DNA of 64,000 nt from CAVTLG01 sp963735495 (GTDB taxonomy: Bacteria > Chloroflexota > Ktedonobacteria > Ktedonobacterales > Ktedonobacteraceae), in assembly GCA_963735495.1 (NCBI GenBank), contig CAVTLG010000009.1, positions 992,001 through 1,056,000 of the forward strand. The letters are read 5' to 3'. The position numbers were made by a program, and so were the translations under genes. Positions 1-8,720 of this stretch are shown here, in pieces. Each line of letters begins with the position of its first letter. The first letter of the stretch is position 1. The notes beneath the pieces were generated by a model that did not search any database, had not been told where the DNA came from, and saw only the letters and a list, made by a program, of their open reading frames with translations.

Positions 1-504
1 CTGGCATGGTAGCCAACGACCTGAATGTACTTCGGATTACCGCCTACCAGACCGGCAACAGAGGCAATATTGATGATTGTCCCACCCTGGCCGCGAGCGA
101 TCATATGCTTCCCCACACGCTGGCTCATCATAAACGTTCCCTTGATATTGACGTCGATGACTCCATTAAACTTGTCCAGGGGCATATCCTCCGCGGGCGC
201 CCCCCAGGTCGCACCACTGTTGTTGATCAGGATATCGATGGCACCAAATTTTTCCTGTGTGGCAGCTACCACGCGCTCGAACGTCATCCAGGCTGGTAAT
301 ATCACAAGTGAGCGCAAGTGCATGACCTCCGCGTGCCGTAATCTCCTGGCGAACCTCCTCGCAGGCCGCCAACTTGCGTGAACAAAGCACGACGTTGGCT
401 CCTACATCTGAGAGTGCCTCCGCGAAATATTGTCCCAGGCCACGTCCTCCGCCAGTAATAATCGCTGTTTTCCCGTCTAAGCGAAACAGATCTAATGTCG
501 TCAT
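1..504 (-). pseudogene. SDR-family oxidoreductase, frameshifted and cut by the window edge
   Basis: The start ATG is at 504. The first 75 or so residues form a classical Rossmann beginning, with the TGGGRGLG cofactor loop at about residues 18-25. Near position 280 one extra base shifts the frame. Read one frame over, the protein continues normally (FGAIDILINNSGATWG, then NIASVAGL with the catalytic Ser region, then VGYHA with the probable catalytic Tyr) until it runs off position 1. The nearest relatives are gluconate 5-dehydrogenase-like and 3-oxoacyl-ACP reductase-like SDRs, which are NAD(P)-dependent cytosolic dehydrogenases. The rest is well conserved, so either a recent frameshift or a sequencing error is possible. 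The substrate cannot be inferred. Confidence 0.8.
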
Positions 505-614
505 CTTTGACCATCCTTGTGCAAGAGAGTCTCTGCGTTGATACGCAGGTTGTTCTTTAGCATATCACATGACTGGAACGATGGGGATGTCTTGCCGTTA
601 CGCTACCCTGAAAA

Positions 615-660
615 GTGTGTGCTCCAGGCACCTCACGATACAAAGAGATGCCTGGAGCAC
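615..660 (-). terminator. Rho-independent terminator of the small membrane gene
   Basis: A perfect 12-bp inverted repeat (GTGCTCCAGGCA at 619-630, complement at 649-660) lies directly after the stop codon at 670 and is followed on the minus strand by a short T run. Confidence 0.65.
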
Positions 661-669
661 AGCTCTGCC

Positions 670-849
670 TTATTCCTCGTCGCTGCTGGTGAAACGACGT
701 ACCAGGAATAAAATGCCAAGTACGGCTACAATAAGAATGAGGGGGATAGTAAGCCAGGATTTGGATTTGCCTTTCTCCGTTATTTCGTCGGGCCGATCAA
801 TGATTTCGATCTTCTCGGCCAGCGGTTGCTCTTCAATTGTTTTTGCCAT
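670..849 (-). CDS. Small single-pass membrane protein, 59 aa
   Basis: The protein starts MAKTIEEQPLAEK. It has an acidic, charged N-terminal half (about residues 1-28), one hydrophobic segment (about 33-50, SWLTIPLILIVAVLGILFLV), then RR and an acidic tail ending SSDEE. The start at 849 is chosen because an AAGGAAGG Shine-Dalgarno site lies about 12 nt upstream, although the frame stays open to 1044. The positive RR after the membrane segment predicts the short C-terminus in the cytoplasm or a stop-transfer arrangement. It is monocistronic, with its own hairpin terminator. I do not recognise the family and assign no function. Confidence 0.55.
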   Translation of the reverse strand: MAKTIEEQPLAEKIEIIDRPDEITEKGKSKSWLTIPLILIVAVLGILFLVRRFTSSDEE

Positions 850-1717
850 CGCAGATTGCTGCCTTCCTTTTTGTATTCGAACATACTCAGTTGCTGTATC
901 GCCATGTCCGATGCGCTTCAATAGCGCTACTACCCTGATGGCTTTACAGTACATCGCACGGCTTGCACCGTGTATGGCCCTAGCCGGGCAAGGAACCACA
1001 TTGCTGCGTCTTGTTCCTACTAAACCAGCGGTCAGAAATTGCATTGACTTGCTCGATGCAATTTCCTCTCTCTCAGAGCAGTTTCCGAGTGCTGGGGTGG
1101 CGCGTTTCCGCTGCCGTTGGTCGGATCGTGCAAAGATGGGTGTTCACCATCCCCGACCTACCGATCCTCGTGGTAAAGGGGTTCCCCGATCCATACCTAT
1201 GCCCACGTTTGCATATCTATGTGATCACTGTTTAAATCTCCCCAAATTCCCACTCAATATACAGTATACATGCATTGTAAAACTTATATATACGCCTGAA
1301 AGGTCTAACGAGCGAAACCGCCCTACCGGCTGCTCACAACCTGGCCCGGAGTCGCGTTCGTATGCTACCCATTATTGCCGTCAAATGCCTTGACAAGGTT
1401 GCTTGTTAAAGAGCAAACTAAGGAGAGGATGATCATACACTGCCGGGTAGAACCCGTTCTAGGCCGGTGCAACCACCACAAGGCGTAGGATCAGAGAACA
1501 CGGATCAGCTTGACATATTCCTCTATGTATTCGTACAGTAGGTTCTAGCTTCGTTCACCGTACGTACTTCCTGTATACAACGCGCTCTTATGCGAAGCAT
1601 CGCTTGCTTACCAAGCGATGCTTGTTCCCGTCAGTTTGCCAGGATGAACAGAGAAAGCGTCAGCCTGTTACCCCACAGGTAAGTCCTCTCTGTGTCTCTA
1701 AAAGGAGGGGTCCTGAA
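850..1717. other. Long intergenic stretch with promoter-like and palindromic sites
   Basis: I see no convincing gene in these roughly 870 bases. The long plus-strand frame through 569-1393 has no family signature and runs antisense to the small membrane gene. Notable sites are a palindrome TAGAAC-CC-GTTCTA at 1448-1461, a promoter-like TTGACA (1510-1515) with TACAGT (1534-1539) after an 18-bp spacer, and a perfect 12-bp hairpin (AAGCATCGCTTG at 1595-1606, complement at 1612-1623). The last two probably belong to the 5' region of the histidine kinase gene. Confidence 0.45.
1510..1539 (+). promoter_or_regulatory. Putative sigma70-type promoter upstream of the histidine kinase
   Basis: TTGACA at 1510-1515 and TACAGT at 1534-1539 are separated by 18 bp. 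The -10 box is weak. A strong stem-loop at 1595-1623 would lie in the transcribed leader. Confidence 0.35.
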
Positions 1718-1783
1718 ATGTGTGGCCCGGCAGGACGTCAATCAGTCGAGGGTGAGGTGCATCGTTGCCATCATCACAGATAA
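1718..1783 (+). CDS. Possible 21-codon leader ORF overlapping the kinase start
   Basis: ATG at 1718 follows an excellent Shine-Dalgarno site (AAAGGAGGGG) and opens 21 codons (MCGPAGRQSVEGEVHRCHHHR) ending at TAA 1781-1783. It overlaps the proposed TTG start of the histidine kinase in a different frame. It could be a translated leader that couples kinase translation, or chance. The His-rich C-terminal tail is curious but short. Confidence 0.3.
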   Translation: MCGPAGRQSVEGEVHRCHHHR

Positions 1784-4326
1784 TAGAAACATTCTCATTG
1801 CGATGGACTGCGAGCGGGGATAGTATAGTTGGCGAGACGCTGGCACAATGGTGTACCTATACCGGACAGCAGGAAGATGCTACACAACATTGGGGCTGGA
1901 TTGAGGCACTTCACCCCGCTGATCGAGAGCGCGTCCGCCAGCATTGGAGAATGGCGGTAAAACTCAAACGTTTCTACGAAATGACCTATCGTCTCCGACG
2001 TGTAGATGATACGTATCATGCATTCCATGTTCGCTATCTCCCGATTTCGAATGACCACGGGGTGCTGTGTGGATGGCAAAGCTGGTTATGGGAAGATACC
2101 ATCGAACGCAGCTCTACCACGCAGGAAAGCTTACAGCAATCGCTGTACAGCCTGATGCTTGAGCAAGCTTCAATCGGGATCTCTTTTGGTGATTTGGGGG
2201 GCCATTTCCTGAATGCCAACCAGTATCTCTGTAAAATGTTCGGCTATTCTCAGCAGGAATTACGCGAGTATACCTTTCAGGAGCTTACCCATCCTGATGA
2301 CCTATCGGTGAGTTATAACCATATCTATCGGTTGCTCAGGGGAGAGATCGATATAGGCACGTATGAAAAGCGCTATATACGGAAAAATGGGGACATAATT
2401 TGGGTAAAAGTAACCATGAAACGCTTGAAGTTGCCCGCTCATACGCCGTTTATATTCCTGTTGATGATGGAAGATATCACGCAGCGCAAGCAAGCGGAGG
2501 AAGAGCATGCGCGGCTACTGGGACTAGAACGCATGGCGAGAGCTGCCGAAAAACGTGCCAGAGATGAAGCATTAGCGCTGGCTCAGCAACTGAAGGCTGT
2601 TTTTGGGGCGATGATCGATCCAGTGATCGTCTATGATTATGAAGGCCTCATACTCCAGATCAACCCGGCAGCGTTATACCTGTTTGGGCACATGGCGGAA
2701 GACGAGGTGCTTGGGAAGAGCTATGAATGCCTCATCCAGCACTACGAGATTTTTGATGAGCAGCATCACAAACTGGCAAGGGAAGAGATGCCCATGTTCC
2801 GCGTCTTACGCGGCGAAGTCATTACCAAAGCGCAGGCCCAGGACGTCATCCTTTCCCAGCCATCTGGACAGGAACTTTCTTTCAGCGTTTCCGGCTCTCC
2901 TATGTATAACAGTGACCAACAAGTGATCGGAGGAATCTGTGTTTTTTATGATGTCACTGTCCATCGTCAAAAGGAGCGCCAGATCCAGCGAGCACTCAAT
3001 GCGCTTTTGACCGCAGTAGAGGAACTGGTACACCTGCCAGATCCATCGGATCTCTCCCTGGAAGAAGTACTGGCCTCAGTCTTGACTTCGCATATGGTGG
3101 GAGAACGTCTTGCTGCCCTGGTTCGGCAGGTATTACCATGCAAATATGTCGGTGTCGTGGCTGTAGATCCGCTGACGCAAGCGCTGCGTCTGGTGGGAAC
3201 AAGTGGCATAACCGAACAGGAAGCGCAACAGGCACGCCAGGAAATTGCGCAATATTCGTTATTAGAACATCTCGACGCGCGCGCCATTGCGCGTTTGCGA
3301 GCGAACAAAGTTGTATCCTTGAAACGACTTGACTTGAAACGCTGTGAGCAGCAACCACTGTTGCTGCGGTTGATCTCTGGACCACAACTACTCCTGCTGG
3401 TACCGATGCTGATTGACAGGCAATTAGTGGGTTTTTTTGTTGTCGACAAACACGCCAAAGATCTCTATTCACAGGAAGAGATGAACTCGGTGAAAGCAAT
3501 AGCCAAACTGGTAGTCCTGGTCATCGAGCGCATCCGTTTACTCAAAGAATGGGAGGAGACGCACGCGAACGAGTTGGCATTGCAAGAAGCAAATCGTCGC
3601 TTTGACACCTTTTTAGGCATTGCCAGTCACGAGTTGAGAACGCCATTGACGGGGATCAAAGGCAATGTACAGCTCATGCTGCGCCGTTTTGAGAAGCTAA
3701 GCCGCCAGTATGGATCAGCTGAAGAGGTGCATGCGACCTATGAGGAACGTCTGCGTCACCCATTGGAAGATGTTCTTCCACGGGTGCTTGCCCTGGAACG
3801 TATGGTGAGCGAGCTGCTGGATGCCTCGCGGGTCCATGCTGATCGTCTGGATATTATCGTACGCTCCTGCAATCTTGCCGAAATCGTCCACGACGCCGTG
3901 AAGGATGCCCATCACGCCGCGCCTGACCGTCTGATTCAGGTACGGTCTACGCTCGCTGGGGCTATTCCTATCCTGGCCGATGCCGATAGAATTCGGCAAG
4001 TCATGGATAACTACCTGACGAATGCGCTCAAGTATTCAGCTATTCCCTATCCTGTGAATGTGTACCTGGATAGCATGGGGGCAAATGTCCGCGTGGGGGT
4101 AGAAGATGCGGGACCAGGGATACCAGTAGAGGAGCAGGAGCGTGTCTGGCAACGTTTCCATAGAGTACGGGGCGTAGAGGTACAATATGGCTCTGGGAGT
4201 GGGCTGGGGCTAGGTCTGTATCTTTGTCGCACGATTGTTGAAAGGCACAATGGCCAGGTCGGTTTATCTAGTGAGCCTGGGAAAGGATCAACCTTCTGGT
4301 TTTCACTGCCGCTGGCCCCGGCATAG
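1765..4326 (+). CDS. Sensor histidine kinase with PAS, PAS, PAS, GAF and HisKA-HATPase_c
   Basis: This is a soluble 853-aa hybrid-less sensor kinase. A PAS-like fold spans about 1-110, a second PAS (LMLEQASIGISFGDLGGHF) about 128-245, and a third (LKAVFGAMIDPVIVYDYEG) about 275-395. A GAF-like domain covers about 420-600. The dimerisation/phosphoacceptor helix is FLGIASHELRTPLTG, with the phospho-accepting His at about 622. The ATPase has its N box around DNYLTNALKYS (Asn about 749-753), G1 DAGPGIP and G2 GSGLGLGLYLC. No transmembrane segment is seen, so it probably senses a cytoplasmic signal through PAS/GAF. The start is TTG 1765 behind GGTGAGGT, with an in-frame stop just upstream. No response regulator is adjacent, so the partner is unknown. 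Confidence 0.88.
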   Translation: MPSSQIIETFSLRWTASGDSIVGETLAQWCTYTGQQEDATQHWGWIEALHPADRERVRQHWRMAVKLKRFYEMTYRLRRVDDTYHAFHVRYLPISNDHGVLCGWQSWLWEDTIERSSTTQESLQQSLYSLMLEQASIGISFGDLGGHFLNANQYLCKMFGYSQQELREYTFQELTHPDDLSVSYNHIYRLLRGEIDIGTYEKRYIRKNGDIIWVKVTMKRLKLPAHTPFIFLLMMEDITQRKQAEEEHARLLGLERMARAAEKRARDEALALAQQLKAVFGAMIDPVIVYDYEGLILQINPAALYLFGHMAEDEVLGKSYECLIQHYEIFDEQHHKLAREEMPMFRVLRGEVITKAQAQDVILSQPSGQELSFSVSGSPMYNSDQQVIGGICVFYDVTVHRQKERQIQRALNALLTAVEELVHLPDPSDLSLEEVLASVLTSHMVGERLAALVRQVLPCKYVGVVAVDPLTQALRLVGTSGITEQEAQQARQEIAQYSLLEHLDARAIARLRANKVVSLKRLDLKRCEQQPLLLRLISGPQLLLLVPMLIDRQLVGFFVVDKHAKDLYSQEEMNSVKAIAKLVVLVIERIRLLKEWEETHANELALQEANRRFDTFLGIASHELRTPLTGIKGNVQLMLRRFEKLSRQYGSAEEVHATYEERLRHPLEDVLPRVLALERMVSELLDASRVHADRLDIIVRSCNLAEIVHDAVKDAHHAAPDRLIQVRSTLAGAIPILADADRIRQVMDNYLTNALKYSAIPYPVNVYLDSMGANVRVGVEDAGPGIPVEEQERVWQRFHRVRGVEVQYGSGSGLGLGLYLCRTIVERHNGQVGLSSEPGKGSTFWFSLPLAPA

Positions 4327-4350
4327 CATCGCTGAGCTTGCTTTCAAATC

Positions 4351-4380
4351 TTGACAAGAAGCGAGGCGGTGTGATAAATA
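4351..4380 (+). promoter_or_regulatory. Putative promoter of the pyrophosphatase gene
   Basis: A perfect TTGACA -35 (4351-4356) is followed after about 18 bp by TAAATA (4375-4380), in the gap between the kinase stop and the pyrophosphatase start. This leaves a leader of about 200 nt. Confidence 0.45.
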
Positions 4381-4592
4381 AGAACGATGTTCTATGAGAA
4401 GTAGTAGCGAATTTCTACCTGATAGGGTGCCCAACTCCCCTAACATACTCTCGGAAATTGCTCTGAGTAAGGATACTGTGTATCGAAGCAAGGAAAGGCA
4501 ATTTCCGCATCGTGCGCAGGATGCTGAAGGGTCTTGTGCGCGGCGATTGAATGGTGAAAAGTACCGACCTTCTTGAGGAGGAAGTTTTTTTT

Positions 4593-6848
4593 ATGGTCAA
4601 CTACATCTGGGTTCCCGTAGTCGTGAGCCTTCTTGCGGTATTGTTTGCCGTCTACCTTGTCTATTATGTACTCCATAAGGATATGGGAACACCTGGTATG
4701 CAAAAGATCGCAGGGGCTATTTTTGCGGGTGCGAACGCCTTTCTGAAGCGTCAGTATCGGACGATTACGCTGTTGGCAGTGGTTGCAGCAGTGGTTGTGG
4801 CAGTGATCCTTGCACTGCTCGGTCAGGGTTCACAGGCTGATAAAATCAACCTGGCCTGGCATACTGCGCTGGCTTTCCTTGTGGGAGCTTTTTGTTCCGG
4901 CGTCTCTGGTTACATTGGTATGTCGGTTGCGGTGCGCTCGAATAGCCGTACCGCCAGCGCAGCCACGCGTAGCCTGGGAGAGGCCCTGGTGGTGTCTTTA
5001 CGTGGAGGGGCTGTCTCCGGCTTCATGGTCGTTGCACTCTCGTTGCTGGGAGTCTCTCTGCTCTTTATGCTGTTCGGAGGGCTGACCAATCCTGGCGTGA
5101 CACCGTCATTGATCGTCGGCTTTGGCTTTGGCGCGAGTTTTGTCGCGCTCTTTGCGCAGCTTGGCGGTGGTATTTATACCAAAGCGGCAGACGTAGGCGC
5201 CGACCTGGTCGGCAAAGTCGAAGCGAACATCCCGGAAGACGATCCGCGTAATCCAGCGGTGATTGCTGACCTGGTAGGCGATAACGTGGGCGACTGTGCT
5301 GGACGTGGTGCTGACCTCTTTGAGTCAACTGCGGCAGAGAATATTGGGACGATGATCCTGGGTGCAACATTGTACCAGGTAACTGGCAACGTTGGTTGGA
5401 TGCTGTTCCCTCTGGTGCTTGGTGCCTTTGGTATTATCGCCTCGGCAGTTGGTGTGCTCTTTATTCGTCCAACCCATGTTATTGAGCCTGACCAGGCTGC
5501 TGGTCGCGATCCTAGCGTGATCGCTATGCATCAGCTGAACCTTGGTTACTATATTACCTGCGTCCTCTCAGCAGTTGGTATATTCGTAGGATGCTATCTC
5601 CTGCTGAACAGAGGTACAGCGACGGGCAGTATGGGTATTCCAGCCTGGCTCTGGTACAGCTTTGCAGGGTGTGTGGGTATACTGCTCAGCATTGCCTTTG
5701 TGTTCATCACGCAATACTATACGGCAGGAACATGGCGTCCCGTGCGGGAAATTGCCGAAGCTTCATTGACGGGACCCGCCACCACGATCATTAGCGGAGT
5801 GACGGTTGGTTTTGAGTGTGTGGTGATGCCTGTGCTCGCCATTTGTGCGGCGCTTGGACTCTCCTACTTCTTTGGGAGCCAGGTTCATGTGTCGGGGGGT
5901 GTTTATGGCGGCATCATTAATGTCAGCGGTATTTTCGGAACTGCGGCGGCGACCGTCGGCATGCTCATGAGTTGTGCCTATATCCTGACCATGGACACAT
6001 TTGGTCCTATCACCGATAATGCGGGTGGCATTAGTGAGATGAGCGGTCAATCTGATGCAGTACGTAATGTGACCGATGCGCTTGATAGTGTCGGCAACAC
6101 AACGAAAGCTCTCACCAAGGGCTATGGCCTGGGTTCAGCCGCACTCGCCGCATTCTTGCTTTTCAGTGCCTACCTGGATGTGCTCTACGGTTTTAAGCAT
6201 GATGCAGCGGTGTATAACATCAATCTGGCCAATATCACCATCTTTATTGCCGCGTTGATCGGTATTACGCTCATCTTCTTCTTCAGCTCGCTGGCCATTC
6301 GTGCCGTCGGCACCGCGGCGAAGCGCATGATTGAAGAGGTGCGGCGTCAGTTCCATGATATGCCGAATATCATGGCCGAAAATCCCGATGACCGTGTCGA
6401 TCCTGATTATGCGCGTTGCGTTGATATCAGCACCAATGGGGCGCTGCGAGCTATGCTCTTACCTGGCGCAATTGCCGTGCTCACGCCGGTCGCTGTCGGT
6501 GTTATTCTGGGACCAGAGGCCGCGGCAGGCATGCTCATGGCAGGTACGATGGGTGGTATTGTCATGGCTCTCTTCCTGAATAATAGTGGTGGGGCCTGGG
6601 ATAATGCGAAAAAGTATATTGAGGCGGGCTTTTTGCGTGTGAACGTCAAAGGCCAGGTAGCCGATAGCGACGATCCAGCTGCTATCGTGCTGGGAAAGAA
6701 GAGTGAGCCACACAAAGCCAGTGTGATCGGGGATACCGTTGGTGATCCGTTCAAGGATACCGCGGGACCTTCGCTGCATGTGTTAATCAAGCTACTGAGC
6801 ACAGTTACGCTGGTGCTGGCACCGCTCTACTACTTTCTACATCCTTAA
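4593..6848 (+). CDS. hppA: Membrane-bound proton-translocating pyrophosphatase, K+-independent type
   Basis: This 751-aa integral membrane pump couples hydrolysis of pyrophosphate to proton export across the cytoplasmic membrane. About 15-16 hydrophobic segments are visible. The catalytic signatures are intact: the DVGADLVGKVEANIPEDD substrate/Mg region, then NPAVIADLVGDNVGDCAGRG, and the C-terminal GDTVGDPFKDTAGP. The GNTTKALT motif carries Lys at about 505 and Thr at about 508. In this family Lys/Thr at these two places marks the potassium-independent class, whereas the K+-dependent class has Ala. The start at 4593 is preferred over an in-frame start at 4551 because GAGGAGGAAG lies 8 nt upstream and family members begin at this point. 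A terminator follows. Confidence 0.95.
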   Translation: MVNYIWVPVVVSLLAVLFAVYLVYYVLHKDMGTPGMQKIAGAIFAGANAFLKRQYRTITLLAVVAAVVVAVILALLGQGSQADKINLAWHTALAFLVGAFCSGVSGYIGMSVAVRSNSRTASAATRSLGEALVVSLRGGAVSGFMVVALSLLGVSLLFMLFGGLTNPGVTPSLIVGFGFGASFVALFAQLGGGIYTKAADVGADLVGKVEANIPEDDPRNPAVIADLVGDNVGDCAGRGADLFESTAAENIGTMILGATLYQVTGNVGWMLFPLVLGAFGIIASAVGVLFIRPTHVIEPDQAAGRDPSVIAMHQLNLGYYITCVLSAVGIFVGCYLLLNRGTATGSMGIPAWLWYSFAGCVGILLSIAFVFITQYYTAGTWRPVREIAEASLTGPATTIISGVTVGFECVVMPVLAICAALGLSYFFGSQVHVSGGVYGGIINVSGIFGTAAATVGMLMSCAYILTMDTFGPITDNAGGISEMSGQSDAVRNVTDALDSVGNTTKALTKGYGLGSAALAAFLLFSAYLDVLYGFKHDAAVYNINLANITIFIAALIGITLIFFFSSLAIRAVGTAAKRMIEEVRRQFHDMPNIMAENPDDRVDPDYARCVDISTNGALRAMLLPGAIAVLTPVAVGVILGPEAAAGMLMAGTMGGIVMALFLNNSGGAWDNAKKYIEAGFLRVNVKGQVADSDDPAAIVLGKKSEPHKASVIGDTVGDPFKDTAGPSLHVLIKLLSTVTLVLAPLYYFLHP

Positions 6849-6864
6849 GTACAAAATCATCTGG

Positions 6865-6924
6865 CCTCTTCGGTTTTCCTATGGATACGCAAGTACGTAG
6901 GAAGCCGAAGAGGTGTTTCTTTTG
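6865..6924 (+). terminator. Rho-independent terminator after hppA
   Basis: A long stem (CCTCTTCGG...TCCTA pairing with TAGGAAGCCGAAGAGG) is followed by a T-rich run (TGTTTCTTTT). It lies between the convergent genes hppA and ggt. Confidence 0.8.
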
Positions 6925-6967
6925 ACCCATTTCGGGGCACAGATGGGCGCGATACAGGCATCACCTC

Positions 6968-8566
6968 CTACCATCCCGCTGCTATACCCTCGGCACGCGG
7001 ATCGGAACCACCTTGCATCACACCAGTCGTAGGGTCAAAGATGATACCTTGAGCATAGCCCATCGTGGTAAGCCATGGTTCCCCTATCTGAACGGTGTGT
7101 CCTCGTTGTCGTAATGCCTCCACCGTCTCAGTGGGGAAACGCTTCTCTACTAACACTGTTTCCTGACCGTTGCTGGCAGCATGCAACCAGCGTGGCATCT
7201 CGATAGCTTGCTGTATATTAAGTCCAAAGCGCGCTATGGCAGTGTAGACTTGCAGGTGTGTTTGCGCCTGACCGTCCCCACCCATTGTCCCAAAGACGAG
7301 CGCGGGCCGACCGTTCCGCAGTGCCATCGAAGGAATCAGGGTATGCAGTGTGCGTTTAGTAGGTGCGAGTGCATTCGCGGCTGCCGGATCAAGCGAGAAA
7401 TACGCGCCACGATTTTGCAGGACGATGCCAGTATCATCAACGACCACACCACTACCAAAGCCCATATAGTTACTTTGAATAAGCGAAACCACATTGCCTG
7501 CGCTATCCGCCGCGCAAAGATAAATGGTATCACCGCTAAAACTTCCCGCCGCCGGCGAGGGCTGAGCGCGTGTTGGATCGATCCGTTTACTGCGTTCGGT
7601 GAGGTAATCTGCGGCGATGAGTGCAGACGGGTCAACGCGCATATACGCCGGGTCAGTGAGGTAGGCGGCACGATCCGCGAATGCCAGCTTTTTTGCCTCC
7701 ACTGCGGTGTGAACAGTATCGACAGACAGGGGGTGAGCACCGAGGGTGAGGCGATCAAGGATACCGAGCATCTGTAGTGCAGTCACCCCCTGCGTATTTG
7801 GTGGCAACTCGTAGACCTGCAAGCCAGCGAATGGCACACTGAGGGGTGTGACCCACTCACTCTGGTGCGTAGCCAGATCATCGCGGGTAATCAATCCGCC
7901 CTCTTGCGCAAAGAAGGTCGCCATCTGCTCGGCGATAGCGCCTTGATAAAAGGTCGCCGATCCCTCTCTGGCAATTGTACGCAACGTTCTTGCCAGTGTG
8001 GGGAAACGCATCACTGAACCTATAGGAGGGATGGTTCCCTGGGGTAAGAAATGATCACGCCAGGAGCGATGCACTTCTGCATGCATACTGCCCTGAGTTA
8101 ATGCGCTATGCAAACCGGGACCAACGGCAAAGCCTTCTTCTGCATACGCAATAGCTGGAGCGAGGGCCTGAGCCAGGCCCAGGCGACCAAAACGCTGAGC
8201 CGCAGCATCCCAGCCACTGGCACAGCCGGGGACCGTGATGCTGTGGATACCAAAGGTCGGCATGTGCGTATAGCCCAGTTCATGGTAGCGTTCGATGCTG
8301 GCCGCTTGTGCTGAGCGACCGCTGCCATTGAGGCCGTAGAGCTTCCCGCTGCTAGCCTCATAAATCAGCATAAAGATATCACCACCCAGGCCACAAACGA
8401 AGGGATAGACAACCTGTAGCGTCGCACTGGCGGCAATACCAGCATCAATAGCATTGCCGCCAGCTTTTAAGAGATCCAACCCAGCCTCGGCGGCCAGATA
8501 GTGCGGCGCGGCAACGATGCCACGACGAGCCAGCGTGACGGGACGATGCTGGGGAAACAGCGCCAT
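6968..8566 (-). CDS. ggt: Gamma-glutamyltransferase family protein
   Basis: This 532-aa N-terminal nucleophile (Ntn) hydrolase precursor is of the glutathione hydrolase / cephalosporin acylase-like family. It hydrolyses or transfers gamma-glutamyl groups after autocleaving into a large and a small subunit. The predicted cleavage and nucleophile residue is Thr347 in SGDTIYLCAADSAGN, matching the family's TTH-S-VVD region. Downstream GSGVVVDDTGIVLQNRG corresponds to the substrate-binding segment of the small subunit. No convincing signal peptide is seen, so it is likely cytoplasmic, like Bacillus YwrD-type members. The start at 8566 follows AAGGAGG by 8 nt. It is monocistronic and convergent with hppA. 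Confidence 0.88.
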   Translation of the reverse strand: MALFPQHRPVTLARRGIVAAPHYLAAEAGLDLLKAGGNAIDAGIAASATLQVVYPFVCGLGGDIFMLIYEASSGKLYGLNGSGRSAQAASIERYHELGYTHMPTFGIHSITVPGCASGWDAAAQRFGRLGLAQALAPAIAYAEEGFAVGPGLHSALTQGSMHAEVHRSWRDHFLPQGTIPPIGSVMRFPTLARTLRTIAREGSATFYQGAIAEQMATFFAQEGGLITRDDLATHQSEWVTPLSVPFAGLQVYELPPNTQGVTALQMLGILDRLTLGAHPLSVDTVHTAVEAKKLAFADRAAYLTDPAYMRVDPSALIAADYLTERSKRIDPTRAQPSPAAGSFSGDTIYLCAADSAGNVVSLIQSNYMGFGSGVVVDDTGIVLQNRGAYFSLDPAAANALAPTKRTLHTLIPSMALRNGRPALVFGTMGGDGQAQTHLQVYTAIARFGLNIQQAIEMPRWLHAASNGQETVLVEKRFPTETVEALRQRGHTVQIGEPWLTTMGYAQGIIFDPTTGVMQGGSDPRAEGIAAGW

Positions 8567-8720
8567 GATAAAACCTCCTTACTGTCGATAGCTATTGATG
8601 GTCCATATATTAAGTATACCCGTCTTTCAACGCATTTTGTCTCTCTATCTGACTTTTTTTTTCGGGCTGAAGCCTTACAATAATAACAAGTAAAGTGTAA
8701 CACGTAGAGAGAAATAGTAA

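Noticed and set aside
1057..1200. Possible structured RNA in the long intergenic region
   Set aside because: Several short complementary words occur, but I could not build a consistent fold or match a known RNA family by eye. A covariance-model search would decide.
569..1393. 274-codon plus-strand open frame
   Set aside because: It is antisense to the small membrane gene, has no ribosome site or family signature, and its composition looks like non-coding reading.
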